DNA of 64,000 bases from Nocardioides sp. dk884 (lineage in GTDB: Bacteria > Actinomycetota > Actinomycetes > Propionibacteriales > Nocardioidaceae). The first letter of the stretch is position 1, and each line of letters opens with the position of its first letter. Where the stretch lies: assembly GCF_009557055.1 (NCBI RefSeq), contig NZ_CP045649.1:124001-188000 (forward strand), written 5' to 3'. This document shows, piece by piece, positions 15,045 through 23,080 of the stretch. The translations under genes and the position numbers were made by a program. The notes below the pieces were generated by a model. It saw only the letters and a program-made list of their open reading frames with translations. It had not been told where the DNA came from and searched no databases.

Positions 15045-15509
15045 TCACGTCCCGCCCACGCCCTCGTCGTCGCCCGGCCGATCACGCAGGCGCCAGGTGA
15101 GCAACAGGGTGGGCCCGGCCGCGACCAGCAGGAACGCGACGAAGGCGAGGGACGGCGCCCGGTCGAGCAGGTCGGGGTGTCCGCGCTCGGCCATCCGGAC
15201 CGCGGCGGTCAGCACGACGAAGAGCACGAGAAGCGCCCCCAGCGCCGCGACGTAACCGGCGCTGCGGGCGCTCTGGCGCTGCTGGAGCTCGTACTCGTCG
15301 ACCTCGCTGACCCGCCGTTCGGCGATGTCGCCGATCAGCGCCCTGCCAGCGATCCAGCCGGCGACGAGCGCGAGCAGGCCGAGCACGCCGAGGACGCCGA
15401 AGGGCGCGCCGATTGAGACCGCGACCGCGTGCAAGACCCAGCCGGCGGTCCCGGCCGCGACGGCCCCGAGCGCCAGCCAGCGGCGGGGGGTGGTCGAGAG
15501 GGCGCTCAT
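15045..15509 (-). CDS. Four-segment membrane protein paired with an XRE regulator
   Basis: This 154-residue protein has four predicted membrane helices, in two pairs separated by a charged cytoplasmic stretch (IAERRVSEVDEYELQQRQSARS). Its start overlaps the stop of the XRE regulator gene by 4 bp. Small XRE-type regulator plus membrane protein pairs of this kind are common in Gram-positive bacteria, often near ABC transporters. The function is unknown. Here the pair is divergent from an ABC system and may sense or relieve membrane stress caused by the peptide. Confidence 0.75.
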   Translation of the reverse strand: MSALSTTPRRWLALGAVAAGTAGWVLHAVAVSIGAPFGVLGVLGLLALVAGWIAGRALIGDIAERRVSEVDEYELQQRQSARSAGYVAALGALLVLFVVLTAAVRMAERGHPDLLDRAPSLAFVAFLLVAAGPTLLLTWRLRDRPGDDEGVGGT

Positions 15510-15805
15510 CCCTGCTCCTCGCGGTCGGGGTCGGCCGGTCGCTCCCGCTTGTACCCAGCCGCGACCGAGGGGAAGGGCTGACGACTGAACACGGCCTCGA
15601 TCGGGACGTCGAAGACCTCGCAGATGCTCATCGCCAGGTTGAGGCTCGGGTAGTGGTCGCCGCGCTCGAGGGCGCCGATCGTCTGCGGGTTGACGCCCAC
15701 CGAGGCCGCGAGCTCGGCACGGGAGATGCCGAGCTCAGCGCGTACGACCCGGACCCGGTTGTAGATCCGGGGTGCGTCGTCGCCGCTTCGGGTACGTCGA
15801 ACCAT
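15506..15805 (-). CDS. XRE-family transcriptional regulator
   Basis: This 99-residue protein is mostly one Cro/CI-type HTH domain: VRVVRAELGISRAELAASVG, then VNPQTIGALERGDHYPSLNLA and ICEVFDVPIEAVFS. This is the compact form seen in small regulators that partner a membrane protein. The ATG at 15805 is chosen because the HTH follows after 15 residues; the open frame reaches 15841. The gene is divergent from the ABC genes at 15942, so the shared upstream region probably carries its operator. Confidence 0.88.
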   Translation of the reverse strand: MVRRTRSGDDAPRIYNRVRVVRAELGISRAELAASVGVNPQTIGALERGDHYPSLNLAMSICEVFDVPIEAVFSRQPFPSVAAGYKRERPADPDREEQG

Positions 15806-15941
15806 AGATCGAGCATAGGGAGCGAAACGTTGGCTCTTCAAGGCTTTCGATCAGAACAACCCGATCAACTGTTGTATAAACCCAACGCTCTCGTTAGCGT
15901 CGAGATCACGAACCACGGAGGACCGAACCGAAGGAGGGGCA
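15806..15941. promoter_or_regulatory. Divergent control region, XRE regulator / ABC operon
   Basis: This 136-bp spacer is richer in A/T than its surroundings. It contains the inverted repeat ACAAC (15855-15859) / GTTGT (15870-15874), just before a TATAAA-like stretch. It also has a wider pair, ACGTTGG near 15828 and CCAACGC near 15883. These are plausible XRE operator parts. The AAGGAGGGG ribosome site of the ABC gene is at its right end. Confidence 0.4.
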
Positions 15942-16850
15942 GTGCTCGCTCTCGAGAACGTCAGCAAGTCCTACGGGTCGCGACAGGTGCTCGACGACAT
16001 CACCTTGCAGGTCCCACGCGGCGAGCTGCTCGGGTACGTCGGCAGCAACGGAGCCGGCAAGACCACCTCGATGCGCATCATGCTGGGGGTGACCACCGCG
16101 GACGCCGGGCGGGTGAGCTTCGACGGCGCCGAGGTGGACGACGCTTTCCGTGCCCGGATCGGCTACATGCCCGAGGAGCGGGGCCTCTATCCCGCCATGC
16201 GCATCCACCACCAGCTGCAGTTCTTCGCTGAGCTGCGCGGGGTCGAACGCCGTGCAGCGGCCCGGGCGGCGGCGTACTGGCTCGACCGCCTGGGCCTCGC
16301 CGAGCGCCGGGACCACCGCCTGGAGGACCTCAGCCTGGGCAACCAGCAGCGGGTCCAGCTCGCGGCGGCCCTCGTCCACGAGCCCGAGGCCCTGGTCCTC
16401 GACGAGCCGTTCTCGGGACTGGACCCCATCGCCGTCGACCTGATGACCGAGGTGCTGCGCGAGCAGGCGGAGCGCGGTGTCCCCGTGGTCTTCTCCAGCC
16501 ACCAGCTCGACCTGGTCGAGCGGGTCTGCGACCGGGTGTCGATCCTGCGCGACGGGCAGGTCGTCGCCGCCGGCGAGGTCGACTCGCTGGCCCGGTCCCG
16601 CTCCGGCCCGGACCGCTACGAGGTGAGGTCCACCGCGCCGCCCGCGCAGTGGATCCCCGAGCTCGCGGCTGCCCTCGGCCGCAGCGACCTGGTCGAGCGG
16701 GTCGGCGAGGAGACGGTGACGCTGCGCATCACCGAGTCCGAACTCGACACGACCATCGACGTCGTACGACGCCACGGCCGGCTGGTCGAGCTGCGCGCAC
16801 ACCGCACGACGCTGACCGAGATCTACCGCGACCTGGTGGAGGCGGCATGA
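15942..16850 (+). CDS. ABC transporter ATP-binding protein (NatA-like)
   Basis: This 302-residue ATPase has Walker A GSNGAGKTT (34-42), a Q-loop region near GYMPEERGLYP, signature LSLGNQQRVQL, Walker B ALVLDEPFSGLD and switch His in VVFSSHQLD. The C-terminal 90-residue extension is typical of NatA-type subunits. The GTG start follows AAGGAGGGG. The permease starts inside its stop (ATGA). Such ABC pairs in lanthipeptide clusters often give self-protection or help export, and either role is possible here. Confidence 0.92.
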   Translation: MLALENVSKSYGSRQVLDDITLQVPRGELLGYVGSNGAGKTTSMRIMLGVTTADAGRVSFDGAEVDDAFRARIGYMPEERGLYPAMRIHHQLQFFAELRGVERRAAARAAAYWLDRLGLAERRDHRLEDLSLGNQQRVQLAAALVHEPEALVLDEPFSGLDPIAVDLMTEVLREQAERGVPVVFSSHQLDLVERVCDRVSILRDGQVVAAGEVDSLARSRSGPDRYEVRSTAPPAQWIPELAAALGRSDLVERVGEETVTLRITESELDTTIDVVRRHGRLVELRAHRTTLTEIYRDLVEAA

Positions 16851-18073
16851 GCGCCGACACCACCACCTCCCGGCCGCACGTGCAGGTCGACCCGCGCCGG
16901 ACCCGAGGGGTCGGCGGCGTGCTGATCGTGCTGCGCCGCGAGCTGGCGACGAAGTTCCTCACCCGCTCCTACCTGGTCAGCACCCTGTTCTTCGCCCTGC
17001 TGACGCTCCTGGTCCCGTTCGCCATGGGCGGCGACGACGACGAGGCGCTGCGGGTGGGCCACACGCCGGGGGCGACGCAGGTGGCTGCCGCTCTCGACGC
17101 CGCGGGGGGCGACGCCCTCACCGTGACGGAGGTGCGCGACGCCGCGGCGGCCGAGCGCCTGCTCGAGGACGGGGAGCTCGACGCCGTCGTGGTGCCGGGC
17201 GCCGACAGCCACGACGTGCTCGTCGAGGAGTCGCTGGATCCTGGGCTCGCCGCCATCCTGCAGGGCACCCTGAGGGACAAGGCCGTCCAGGACCTCGCCG
17301 TCGAGCGAGGTGCCGGACCCGGCGAGATCGCCGCCGCCCTGGACGCGGCCCGGATCGAGGTGGTCCCGAGGACTGACGGTGACGCGACAGGGGTCGGGGA
17401 GATCATGCTCGGCCTCGGGTTCGCCGGCGCCGCCGTCGTCGTGATCCTGCTGTGGGGCATCCCGCTGGCCACCGACGTGATGCAGGAGAAGGTCTCCCGC
17501 GTGGTCGAGATCCTGCTCACCAGCGTGCGGCCCTGGCAGCTCCTCGCCGGCAAGGTCGTCGCGACCACCATCATCGGGGTCACCCAGCTGGCGGTGGTCC
17601 TGGCCGCGACGTGGGTCGGGCTGAGGACGGGCGGCTCGTCCTGGGGCCTCGGCGACCTCGCGGTCAGCCAGCTCCTGACGGGAGCCGCCTGTCTCGCGCT
17701 CGCCGTGGTCACCTGCAGCACCCTGATGGCGGGCCTGGCGGCCCGGGTCGAGCGCCAGGACGAGCTCAGCAGTGCGCTGCAGCCGGCGATGGCTGTGAGC
17801 CTGCTGCCCTTCTCCGCGGCGGTCTACCTCGCCTTCGAGTTCTCGGACACGGTGTGGCTCGACGTGGCCTCCCTGCTGCCGATGTTCAACGTCTTCACCA
17901 TGCCTGCCCGGATGGCCGTCGAACCGGTGCCGGGATGGCAGCTCGCGCTCACGCTGGTCATCGGCGCCCTCACCGCCGTGCTCGCGTTCGCCGTCGCGGG
18001 GCGGGTCTACGCCGGCTCGGTCCTGCGGTCGGGCGGCCGGGTCCAGCTCCGCGACGCGCTGGCCAGCCGATGA
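16847..18073 (+). CDS. ABC transporter permease (NatB-like, ABC-2 family)
   Basis: This 408-residue permease has one membrane helix near residues 38-55, then a roughly 150-residue extracytoplasmic domain. A bundle of five to six helices from about residue 180 completes it. This layout, with the motif EKVSRVVEILLTSVRPWQLLAGK after the second helix, is that of NatB/ABC-2 permeases. It overlaps the ATPase gene by 4 bp. It is followed 58 bp later by the F420 reductase gene and is probably in the same transcript as the tailoring genes. Confidence 0.9.
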   Translation: MSADTTTSRPHVQVDPRRTRGVGGVLIVLRRELATKFLTRSYLVSTLFFALLTLLVPFAMGGDDDEALRVGHTPGATQVAAALDAAGGDALTVTEVRDAAAAERLLEDGELDAVVVPGADSHDVLVEESLDPGLAAILQGTLRDKAVQDLAVERGAGPGEIAAALDAARIEVVPRTDGDATGVGEIMLGLGFAGAAVVVILLWGIPLATDVMQEKVSRVVEILLTSVRPWQLLAGKVVATTIIGVTQLAVVLAATWVGLRTGGSSWGLGDLAVSQLLTGAACLALAVVTCSTLMAGLAARVERQDELSSALQPAMAVSLLPFSAAVYLAFEFSDTVWLDVASLLPMFNVFTMPARMAVEPVPGWQLALTLVIGALTAVLAFAVAGRVYAGSVLRSGGRVQLRDALASR

Positions 18074-18131
18074 CCGAGGCGCCGACCACGTCGCGTGGTT
18101 GACCGACCGACCACCACGGAAGGATCCCGCC

Positions 18132-19118
18132 ATGAAATCGCCCCACGCCGTACGTCGTACGGACTGCTCGGTGATGTACCCGAGCTTCCCGGTCGATCCT
18201 GTCGAGCTCGAGACGTTCTCCTCCTTCGTCCGGCTCGGGGGTCTGCGGCGCCTCTACCTGGGCCAGACCATGGTCTTCGAGCCGCACACGACCTTCGCGC
18301 GGCTGATCGCCGGTGGGAGTACGACGCCGCTGGGCACCGCCGTCAGCCTGATGCCGCTGCGACACCCCGTCCTGGCCGCGTTGCACGCCCGGGAGCTCGC
18401 GCTGCTCAGCGGGACCGGCTACGTCGCCGGGCTCGGCCTCGGATCGCGTGCGTTCAACGAGTCCGTGGCCGGCGGGTGGCCGGGGAGCCCCCTGGGCTAC
18501 GTGCGGGAGTACGCGACGATCGTCCGCACGCTTCTCGACGGGCAACGCGTCGACCTCGACGGTGAGCACTTCCAGGTGCACACGACGCTCGAGGGTCGCC
18601 TCGAGGCGCAGGTCGAGGTCGGGCTCGGCGTGCTGCGGCCCCGGATGACCGCCCTCGCCGGCGAGGTGGCCGACGTCGCCATCTCCTGGCTCACCCCGCC
18701 GGAGTACTGCGCGGAGCAGCTGGTGCCCGCGCTCGAGCGCGGTGGTGCCGATCGGGAGGTCCGCACCCGTCTGGCGACTGTCGTGAACCTCGCCGTCGAC
18801 CGACCCGGACGGGACCCGGTGGCGCTGGCGGTGGCCGGGGTGGGCAACCACCTCAGGGCGCCCCACTACGGCGACGCCCTGCGGCGCGCGGGCTACGACA
18901 TCACGATCGGCGATCGTGACCACAACGCCCGGGAGGTGGTCAAGCGAGGTCTCTACGCATTCGGCTCGCCGGCAGAGATCGTCGAGCAACTGGGCGCCTA
19001 CCGCGCGGCCGGCGTCGAGGAGCTGCTCCTCAACGTCGGCGGGGTCTACAACACCGAGGGACCGGTCGCCGCGTTGCGCGACCTGGACGACGTCGCGTCT
19101 GTCCTGGACGCGGCATGA
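18132..19118 (+). CDS. F420-dependent luciferase-like reductase (LanJ-type candidate)
   Basis: This 328-residue luciferase-like TIM-barrel protein is marked by LGTAVSLMPLRHPVLAALHA (about 68-87) and SGTGYVAGLGLGS (95-107). The blocks GSPLGYVREYATIVRTLLDG and GSPAEIVEQLGAYRAAGVEE also fit. It lacks features of flavin monooxygenases and resembles F420H2-using members. The lexapeptide cluster has an enzyme of this class that reduces dehydroalanine to D-Ala, the likely role here. The ATG at 18132 follows GGAAGGA; the frame opens at 18099. It overlaps the flavoprotein gene by 4 bp. Confidence 0.85.
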   Translation: MKSPHAVRRTDCSVMYPSFPVDPVELETFSSFVRLGGLRRLYLGQTMVFEPHTTFARLIAGGSTTPLGTAVSLMPLRHPVLAALHARELALLSGTGYVAGLGLGSRAFNESVAGGWPGSPLGYVREYATIVRTLLDGQRVDLDGEHFQVHTTLEGRLEAQVEVGLGVLRPRMTALAGEVADVAISWLTPPEYCAEQLVPALERGGADREVRTRLATVVNLAVDRPGRDPVALAVAGVGNHLRAPHYGDALRRAGYDITIGDRDHNAREVVKRGLYAFGSPAEIVEQLGAYRAAGVEELLLNVGGVYNTEGPVAALRDLDDVASVLDAA

Positions 19119-19741
19119 GCGCCGAGCAGCAGGACCCGGCCGAGGTCGCCCAGGCGATCGAGGAGGCGATCGCGCAGCTCGGCGGGCGCCGGATCTCGCT
19201 GGTGGTGACGGGCTCGCTCAGCGCCGCCTACCTGCCGTACTGGTTGAACTACCTCCGCGACCTCCGCGAGCGTCCCGACCTCCGGGTCATCCTCACCCGC
19301 AGCGCCACCACGATGGTCAGCCGACAGGTGGTGACGGCCCTCCTACGAGCGCCGGTGATGATCGACTCCTGGGACGAGGCCGCCCCGGGTCACGCGACTC
19401 ACGTGGAGCTGGCCGAGACGACCGACGCCTTCCTCGTGCACCCGTGCACTTTCTCCTACCTGGGGCGTCTCGCCGCCGGTCTCGCCGACACCCCTGCCCA
19501 GCTCGCGATCCAGTGCTCGACCGCGCCGCTGGTCGTGTGTCCGGCGCTCCCGCCGGGCACCCTCGAGAGCGCCGCCTACCGCCGTCACCTCGCGACGCTG
19601 GCCGATCGCGACGCGCTCACTGTCCTGCCGCCCGTCCCCGGCATCAGCTCCGCGACCGGTCGGCGGGAGGGCCTGCCGCCCGCCCCCTTCCCGATGGCGC
19701 TCGCGGCCGTCGCCGGCCTGCTGGCCGATCGCGATGGCTGA
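19115..19741 (+). CDS. LanD/EpiD-type flavoprotein, Cys decarboxylase
   Basis: This 208-residue HFCD-family flavoprotein has an N-terminal Rossmann-like start ISLVVTGSLSAAYLPY, then a histidine block THVELAETTDAFLVHP that matches the HxxLxxxxD pattern of EpiD. The substrate-binding stretch CTFSYLGRLAAGLADTP and the CPALPPGT clamp region follow. These enzymes oxidatively decarboxylate a C-terminal Cys to give an aminoenethiol, which then closes on Dhb or Dha. All three precursors end in Cys with a Thr five residues earlier, so AviMeCys is expected. The gene overlaps both neighbours, so it is coupled to the reductase. Confidence 0.92.
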   Translation: MSAEQQDPAEVAQAIEEAIAQLGGRRISLVVTGSLSAAYLPYWLNYLRDLRERPDLRVILTRSATTMVSRQVVTALLRAPVMIDSWDEAAPGHATHVELAETTDAFLVHPCTFSYLGRLAAGLADTPAQLAIQCSTAPLVVCPALPPGTLESAAYRRHLATLADRDALTVLPPVPGISSATGRREGLPPAPFPMALAAVAGLLADRDG

Positions 19742-20624
19742 GGCGGAGGAGATGCGCCGGACCGAGACCGGCTACCAGCGCACCGTCACCTCCGTGGCCG
19801 ACGGGCGGGTCGTCGTACGCCGGGGCCCCGGCCCGCTGCGGGAGGACCCGCTGGCCTGGTCGCCGGAGGCGGGGCGCCGGGTCGCGGCCCGCGAGGTCGC
19901 GGGGGTGCGATGGAGCCTGCCGCACGCACCGGATCCCGACGGTGGATGGGCATACGACGTACCGGGCGAGGCCTCGGCTGCGACCCTGCTGCTGGCGGGG
20001 ATGCCGGTCACGGGGATGACTCGCATGGTCGCGCCGCTCGGGGCGGCTCTGCGCGCGGTCCACGACCTCGCGCCCGGCGATCTCCCGGCACCCGCGGGGT
20101 GGCGCCGGCTGGCCCGCTGGCTGGAGAGCGGGCGCGGCCCAGGGTGCGCGGGACGGCTGCACGAGTCGGTGCTGCGGGCCGAGCCGCTCCAGCGGCGGGC
20201 GCGTCAGCTGCTGGGCGACCTCGCTGCCACGGAGCGGGTCCTGGCTCTGGGTGCGCCGGGCACCAACACTGTCTACCCGGCGCCTGATGGCGACCACGTC
20301 GTGGTACTGGTGACCGACGAGGTCGCCGCAGCACCGGCGGCCTGGGACCTCGGCTGGGTGCTGGGCGAGTTCCTCGAGCTGGCCAACGACCCCGGCGCGG
20401 TGACGACGCCCAGGTCGTTGGTCGGCCACCCGCTGGCGGAGGCCGTGCTGGCCCACTACGGCGCCGACGTCGATCGTGGCCTGGTCTCCCGCGCGGCCGT
20501 CCTGCGGTGGCTGGTCCACCTCCACGACTTCGCGGCGTACGTCGGGTGGGCCGACGACCTCGACGCCCGGGTGCACCGGGTCGCCGAGCTGGCCGCCGAC
20601 CCCGACGGCGTGCTCGGCGCCTAG
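19734..20624 (+). CDS. Kinase-fold-like protein without catalytic motif; candidate LanX-type
   Basis: This 296-residue protein has no clear family signature, but its layout recalls the APH fold: an N-lobe-like part, a helix ending ALRAVHDL (about 107-114), then NTVYPAPDGDHVVVLVTDEV and WDLGWVLGEFLELA. In real APH kinases this place holds HGDxxxxN and a metal-binding Asp; here the HGD is replaced by VYP. The protein at 24361-25134 has the same pattern (DHVYPASSHLVV and VDVGWITADLIEL), so the two look related. It overlaps the flavoprotein gene by 8 bp and is probably part of the modification complex. The role is inferred. Confidence 0.65.
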   Translation: MAEAEEMRRTETGYQRTVTSVADGRVVVRRGPGPLREDPLAWSPEAGRRVAAREVAGVRWSLPHAPDPDGGWAYDVPGEASAATLLLAGMPVTGMTRMVAPLGAALRAVHDLAPGDLPAPAGWRRLARWLESGRGPGCAGRLHESVLRAEPLQRRARQLLGDLAATERVLALGAPGTNTVYPAPDGDHVVVLVTDEVAAAPAAWDLGWVLGEFLELANDPGAVTTPRSLVGHPLAEAVLAHYGADVDRGLVSRAAVLRWLVHLHDFAAYVGWADDLDARVHRVAELAADPDGVLGA

Positions 20625-21307
20625 CCCGCCACGACGATCTCGCCCGGCCGGACCAGCCCGCTCTCGTAGGCGAGGGAGACCGCCTGCACGCGGTCGCGGA
20701 TCCCCGTCTTGGTCAAGATGTGCGACACGTGCGTCTTGGCGGTGCACTCGCTGACGGTCAGCTCCGCGGCGATCTCGGCGTTCGAGAGACCTCGTGCGAT
20801 CAGGCCGAGGACGTCGCGCTCGCGGTGGGTGAGGGTGTCGACGAGGCGGGGTCGGAAGGTGCCCCCGGTGGCGCGGTCACTGAAGTGGTGCAGCACCTTG
20901 GTGGTTACTCCGGGCGAGAGGTGGGCCTGGCCGCGGTGGGTGCTTCGGATGGCGGCGAGGAGCGTCTCGCCCTCGCTCACCTTGAGGAGGTAGCCGCTGG
21001 CACCGGCCTGGAGGGCGGGGAAGACGGTGTCCTCGTCGTCGAACGCCGTCAGCATGATCACCTTGCTATCGGTCTGCTCGACGATCTGGCGCGTCGCCTC
21101 GATGCCGTTCGACCCGCCCGGCATGTTGACGTCCATCAGCACCACGTCCGGCCGGTGCTCCACGGCGAGCTCCACCCCGGTCTCGGCGCTGCTGGCCTGG
21201 GCCACCACCTCCAGGTCGGGCTCGTTGTCGATGATCATGGCGACCCCGCTGCGGACGAGGTCCTGGTCGTCGACCAGGGCGATGCGGATGGTGCTGTCGG
21301 TCGTCAT
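20621..21307 (-). CDS. NarL/LuxR-family response regulator
   Basis: This 228-residue protein has a receiver domain with acidic pair DDQD near residue 13, phospho-acceptor Asp in VVLMDVNMPGG (about 55), Thr in MLTAFDD and Lys in YLLKVSEGE. A LuxR HTH follows (LTHRERDVLGLIARGLSNAEIAAELTVSECTAKTHVSHIL). There is no kinase gene next to it, so it is an orphan or uses the histidine kinase at 25857. It overlaps the end of the plus-strand gene by 4 bp. It is probably a regulator of the lanthipeptide genes. Confidence 0.93.
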   Translation of the reverse strand: MTTDSTIRIALVDDQDLVRSGVAMIIDNEPDLEVVAQASSAETGVELAVEHRPDVVLMDVNMPGGSNGIEATRQIVEQTDSKVIMLTAFDDEDTVFPALQAGASGYLLKVSEGETLLAAIRSTHRGQAHLSPGVTTKVLHHFSDRATGGTFRPRLVDTLTHRERDVLGLIARGLSNAEIAAELTVSECTAKTHVSHILTKTGIRDRVQAVSLAYESGLVRPGEIVVAG

Positions 21308-21334
21308 CGGTGTGCTCCCCTCGAGTGGATGTGC

Positions 21335-22102
21335 TCAGGTCCGGACCCGGTAGCGCGACACGTGGCGGACGCTGTCGGCCGTGTGCGGGGTCCCGGCCCA
21401 GTCCGACCACCGCTCGACGAGCTCCAGACCGGCCAGGCCGGCCATCAGGTCCAGCTCCGGCGCGAAGGCGTAGCGAACGATCTCCTTGACGGTCTCGAAA
21501 CGCCCCCCGGGGCCGATCGTGGTGTGGCTGACGATGATCAGCTGGAGGGTGCGCTCGACGAAGGTGGTGTCGATCATCAACGACCCGTCCGGGAAGGGGT
21601 GGGAGTCGGTCCGCGCGCCCTGTTGGGCGTGGTAGTCCCGCGGCTCGAAGGCCTCGATCACGACGTCGCCGTCCTCGGCGACCTGCTCTCGCATCAGCCG
21701 CATCGTCTCCAGCTGGGTCTGCTGGGTGCGACCGACGAAGAAGGTCGACAGCGGGACGTAGACGACGTCGAAGGTCCGCCCGGTGCTCTGGGAGGTGAAG
21801 TCGAGCAGCTGGGTCTCGATGCCGCTGTCGGGGTGGCGCTCGTGCAGCTCCTCCAGCATGGCCTGCGACGCGTCCACGCCGGTCACCCGCGCGCCCGCGG
21901 CGGCGGTGAAGGCGGCGACCCGGCCGGTGCCGACGCCGAGCTCCAGGGCGGTCCCGCCGGGGCCGGCGAGCGACGCGACGTGTCTCCCGGCCGCCTCCGC
22001 GTCGGGGCTCGAGGGGTACATGAAGTCGTAGACCTTGGCGAGGCCGTCGCCGTAGGTGTTCTCGCCGAAGGCCTGGCTCGCAGTGGTGGTGGCGGTGCTC
22101 AT
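21335..22102 (-). CDS. SAM-dependent methyltransferase (N-methyltransferase candidate)
   Basis: This 255-residue class I methyltransferase has motif I LELGVGTGRVA (about 53-63), an acidic residue in VTGVDASQAM, and post-motif FDVVYVPLSTFF. N-terminal residues YDFMYP are typical of the Methyltransf_25/ubiE-like group. In lexapeptide and cacaoidin clusters a methyltransferase dimethylates the N-terminal amino group of the mature peptide. That is the most likely job here, since no other substrate gene is nearby. It lies 42 bp downstream of the HopA1-like gene and in the same direction. Confidence 0.85.
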   Translation of the reverse strand: MSTATTTASQAFGENTYGDGLAKVYDFMYPSSPDAEAAGRHVASLAGPGGTALELGVGTGRVAAFTAAAGARVTGVDASQAMLEELHERHPDSGIETQLLDFTSQSTGRTFDVVYVPLSTFFVGRTQQTQLETMRLMREQVAEDGDVVIEAFEPRDYHAQQGARTDSHPFPDGSLMIDTTFVERTLQLIIVSHTTIGPGGRFETVKEIVRYAFAPELDLMAGLAGLELVERWSDWAGTPHTADSVRHVSRYRVRT

Positions 22103-22144
22103 GGTGTCTCCTTCTCGATCGGTACGGCGGACTCGGGGCGTGCG

Positions 22145-23080
22145 TCAGGTGAGGTTGAAGGCGGGGTCCGCCGGGTCGACGCGGGCGTCGAGGCACTCCT
22201 CGACGAACAGGTCGGCGAGCGGGGTGTCGGGGTCCTCCGCATGGCGCAGCAGTGCGTTCACGGCGACGGCGCTGCGGTGCTCGCCGAAGCTCAGCTCGCG
22301 GTACTGCGTGCGCACGTCCTGCGGCTCGTCGGCGATCGCGATGCCCGGGGCGATGCGATGGGCGTAGGCGGAGGTGTCCGGCGAGATTCCGGCATGGTCG
22401 CGGAGCGCCTCGGCCACGTGGTCGGTGACGGCGGAGACCTCGGCCGGCAGGTAGACGACGATCGAGTCGCGTCGGGGGTACCCGTCGCGGTGCGAGAGGG
22501 TCTTGGACCGGTACGGCACGCGTGCGTCGTTGAGGGTCTCGAGCACGACCCGCCAGACGTCAGCCGCGGCCTCCGGGGCGGGGGTGTGGACGTAGAGGCG
22601 TCGCAAGGGGGTCGTGCCGCTGGTCATCCCGAGGGGCCCGTCGATCAGCAGGAACCCGTGGGAGAGGGCCGGGCGCGCTGCCGGGAGCTCCAGGACCGCG
22701 AGCTCGCCGAGCGGGGTCTCCGCCGGCAGCAGGTGGTCCGGCACCTCGACCCGCACGTCACCGAAGTCGACGACCGCTGCGTGGGCATCGCGCCGCAGGA
22801 CCCGTGCCCGGCGGGGGCTGGTGGGATGGGGGACCGCGCCGAGCAGGACGTCCTCGACGTCCCTTTCCCGCACGATGCGACCGAGGTCCTTCTCCTCCGC
22901 GCGTCCGGCGTGGAAGACCTCATACATCGCCCCGATCAGGACCAGGCGCAGCTCCTGGCGGGACTCGGCGGTGAGGTCGCGCGGACCGACCCGACCCGTC
23001 CACGGGTCGAGGCCGACCGCCACGTCCCCCAGGGCGGCGAGGAGATCGGCGGGCGGGGCGGGTACGGCGACGGCGCTCAT
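22145..23080 (-). CDS. HopA1-family protein (LanY-type, class V lanthipeptide synthetase part)
   Basis: This 311-residue protein looks like a HopA1 type III effector-family homologue. It has an N-terminal helical part (ESRQELRLVLIGAMYEVFHAG), a middle LSHGFLLIDGP and LRRLYVHTPAPEAAADVWRV, then VPYRSKTLSHRDGYPRRDSI and a C-terminal HRIAPGIAIADEP. Proteins of this family act with a kinase partner in class V lanthipeptides and thioamitides, probably as the phospho-Ser/Thr lyase and/or in cyclisation. Its start overlaps the stop of the kinase gene by 4 bp, so the two are made together. The assignment is based on remembered family features and on context. Confidence 0.85.
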   Translation of the reverse strand: MSAVAVPAPPADLLAALGDVAVGLDPWTGRVGPRDLTAESRQELRLVLIGAMYEVFHAGRAEEKDLGRIVRERDVEDVLLGAVPHPTSPRRARVLRRDAHAAVVDFGDVRVEVPDHLLPAETPLGELAVLELPAARPALSHGFLLIDGPLGMTSGTTPLRRLYVHTPAPEAAADVWRVVLETLNDARVPYRSKTLSHRDGYPRRDSIVVYLPAEVSAVTDHVAEALRDHAGISPDTSAYAHRIAPGIAIADEPQDVRTQYRELSFGEHRSAVAVNALLRHAEDPDTPLADLFVEECLDARVDPADPAFNLT

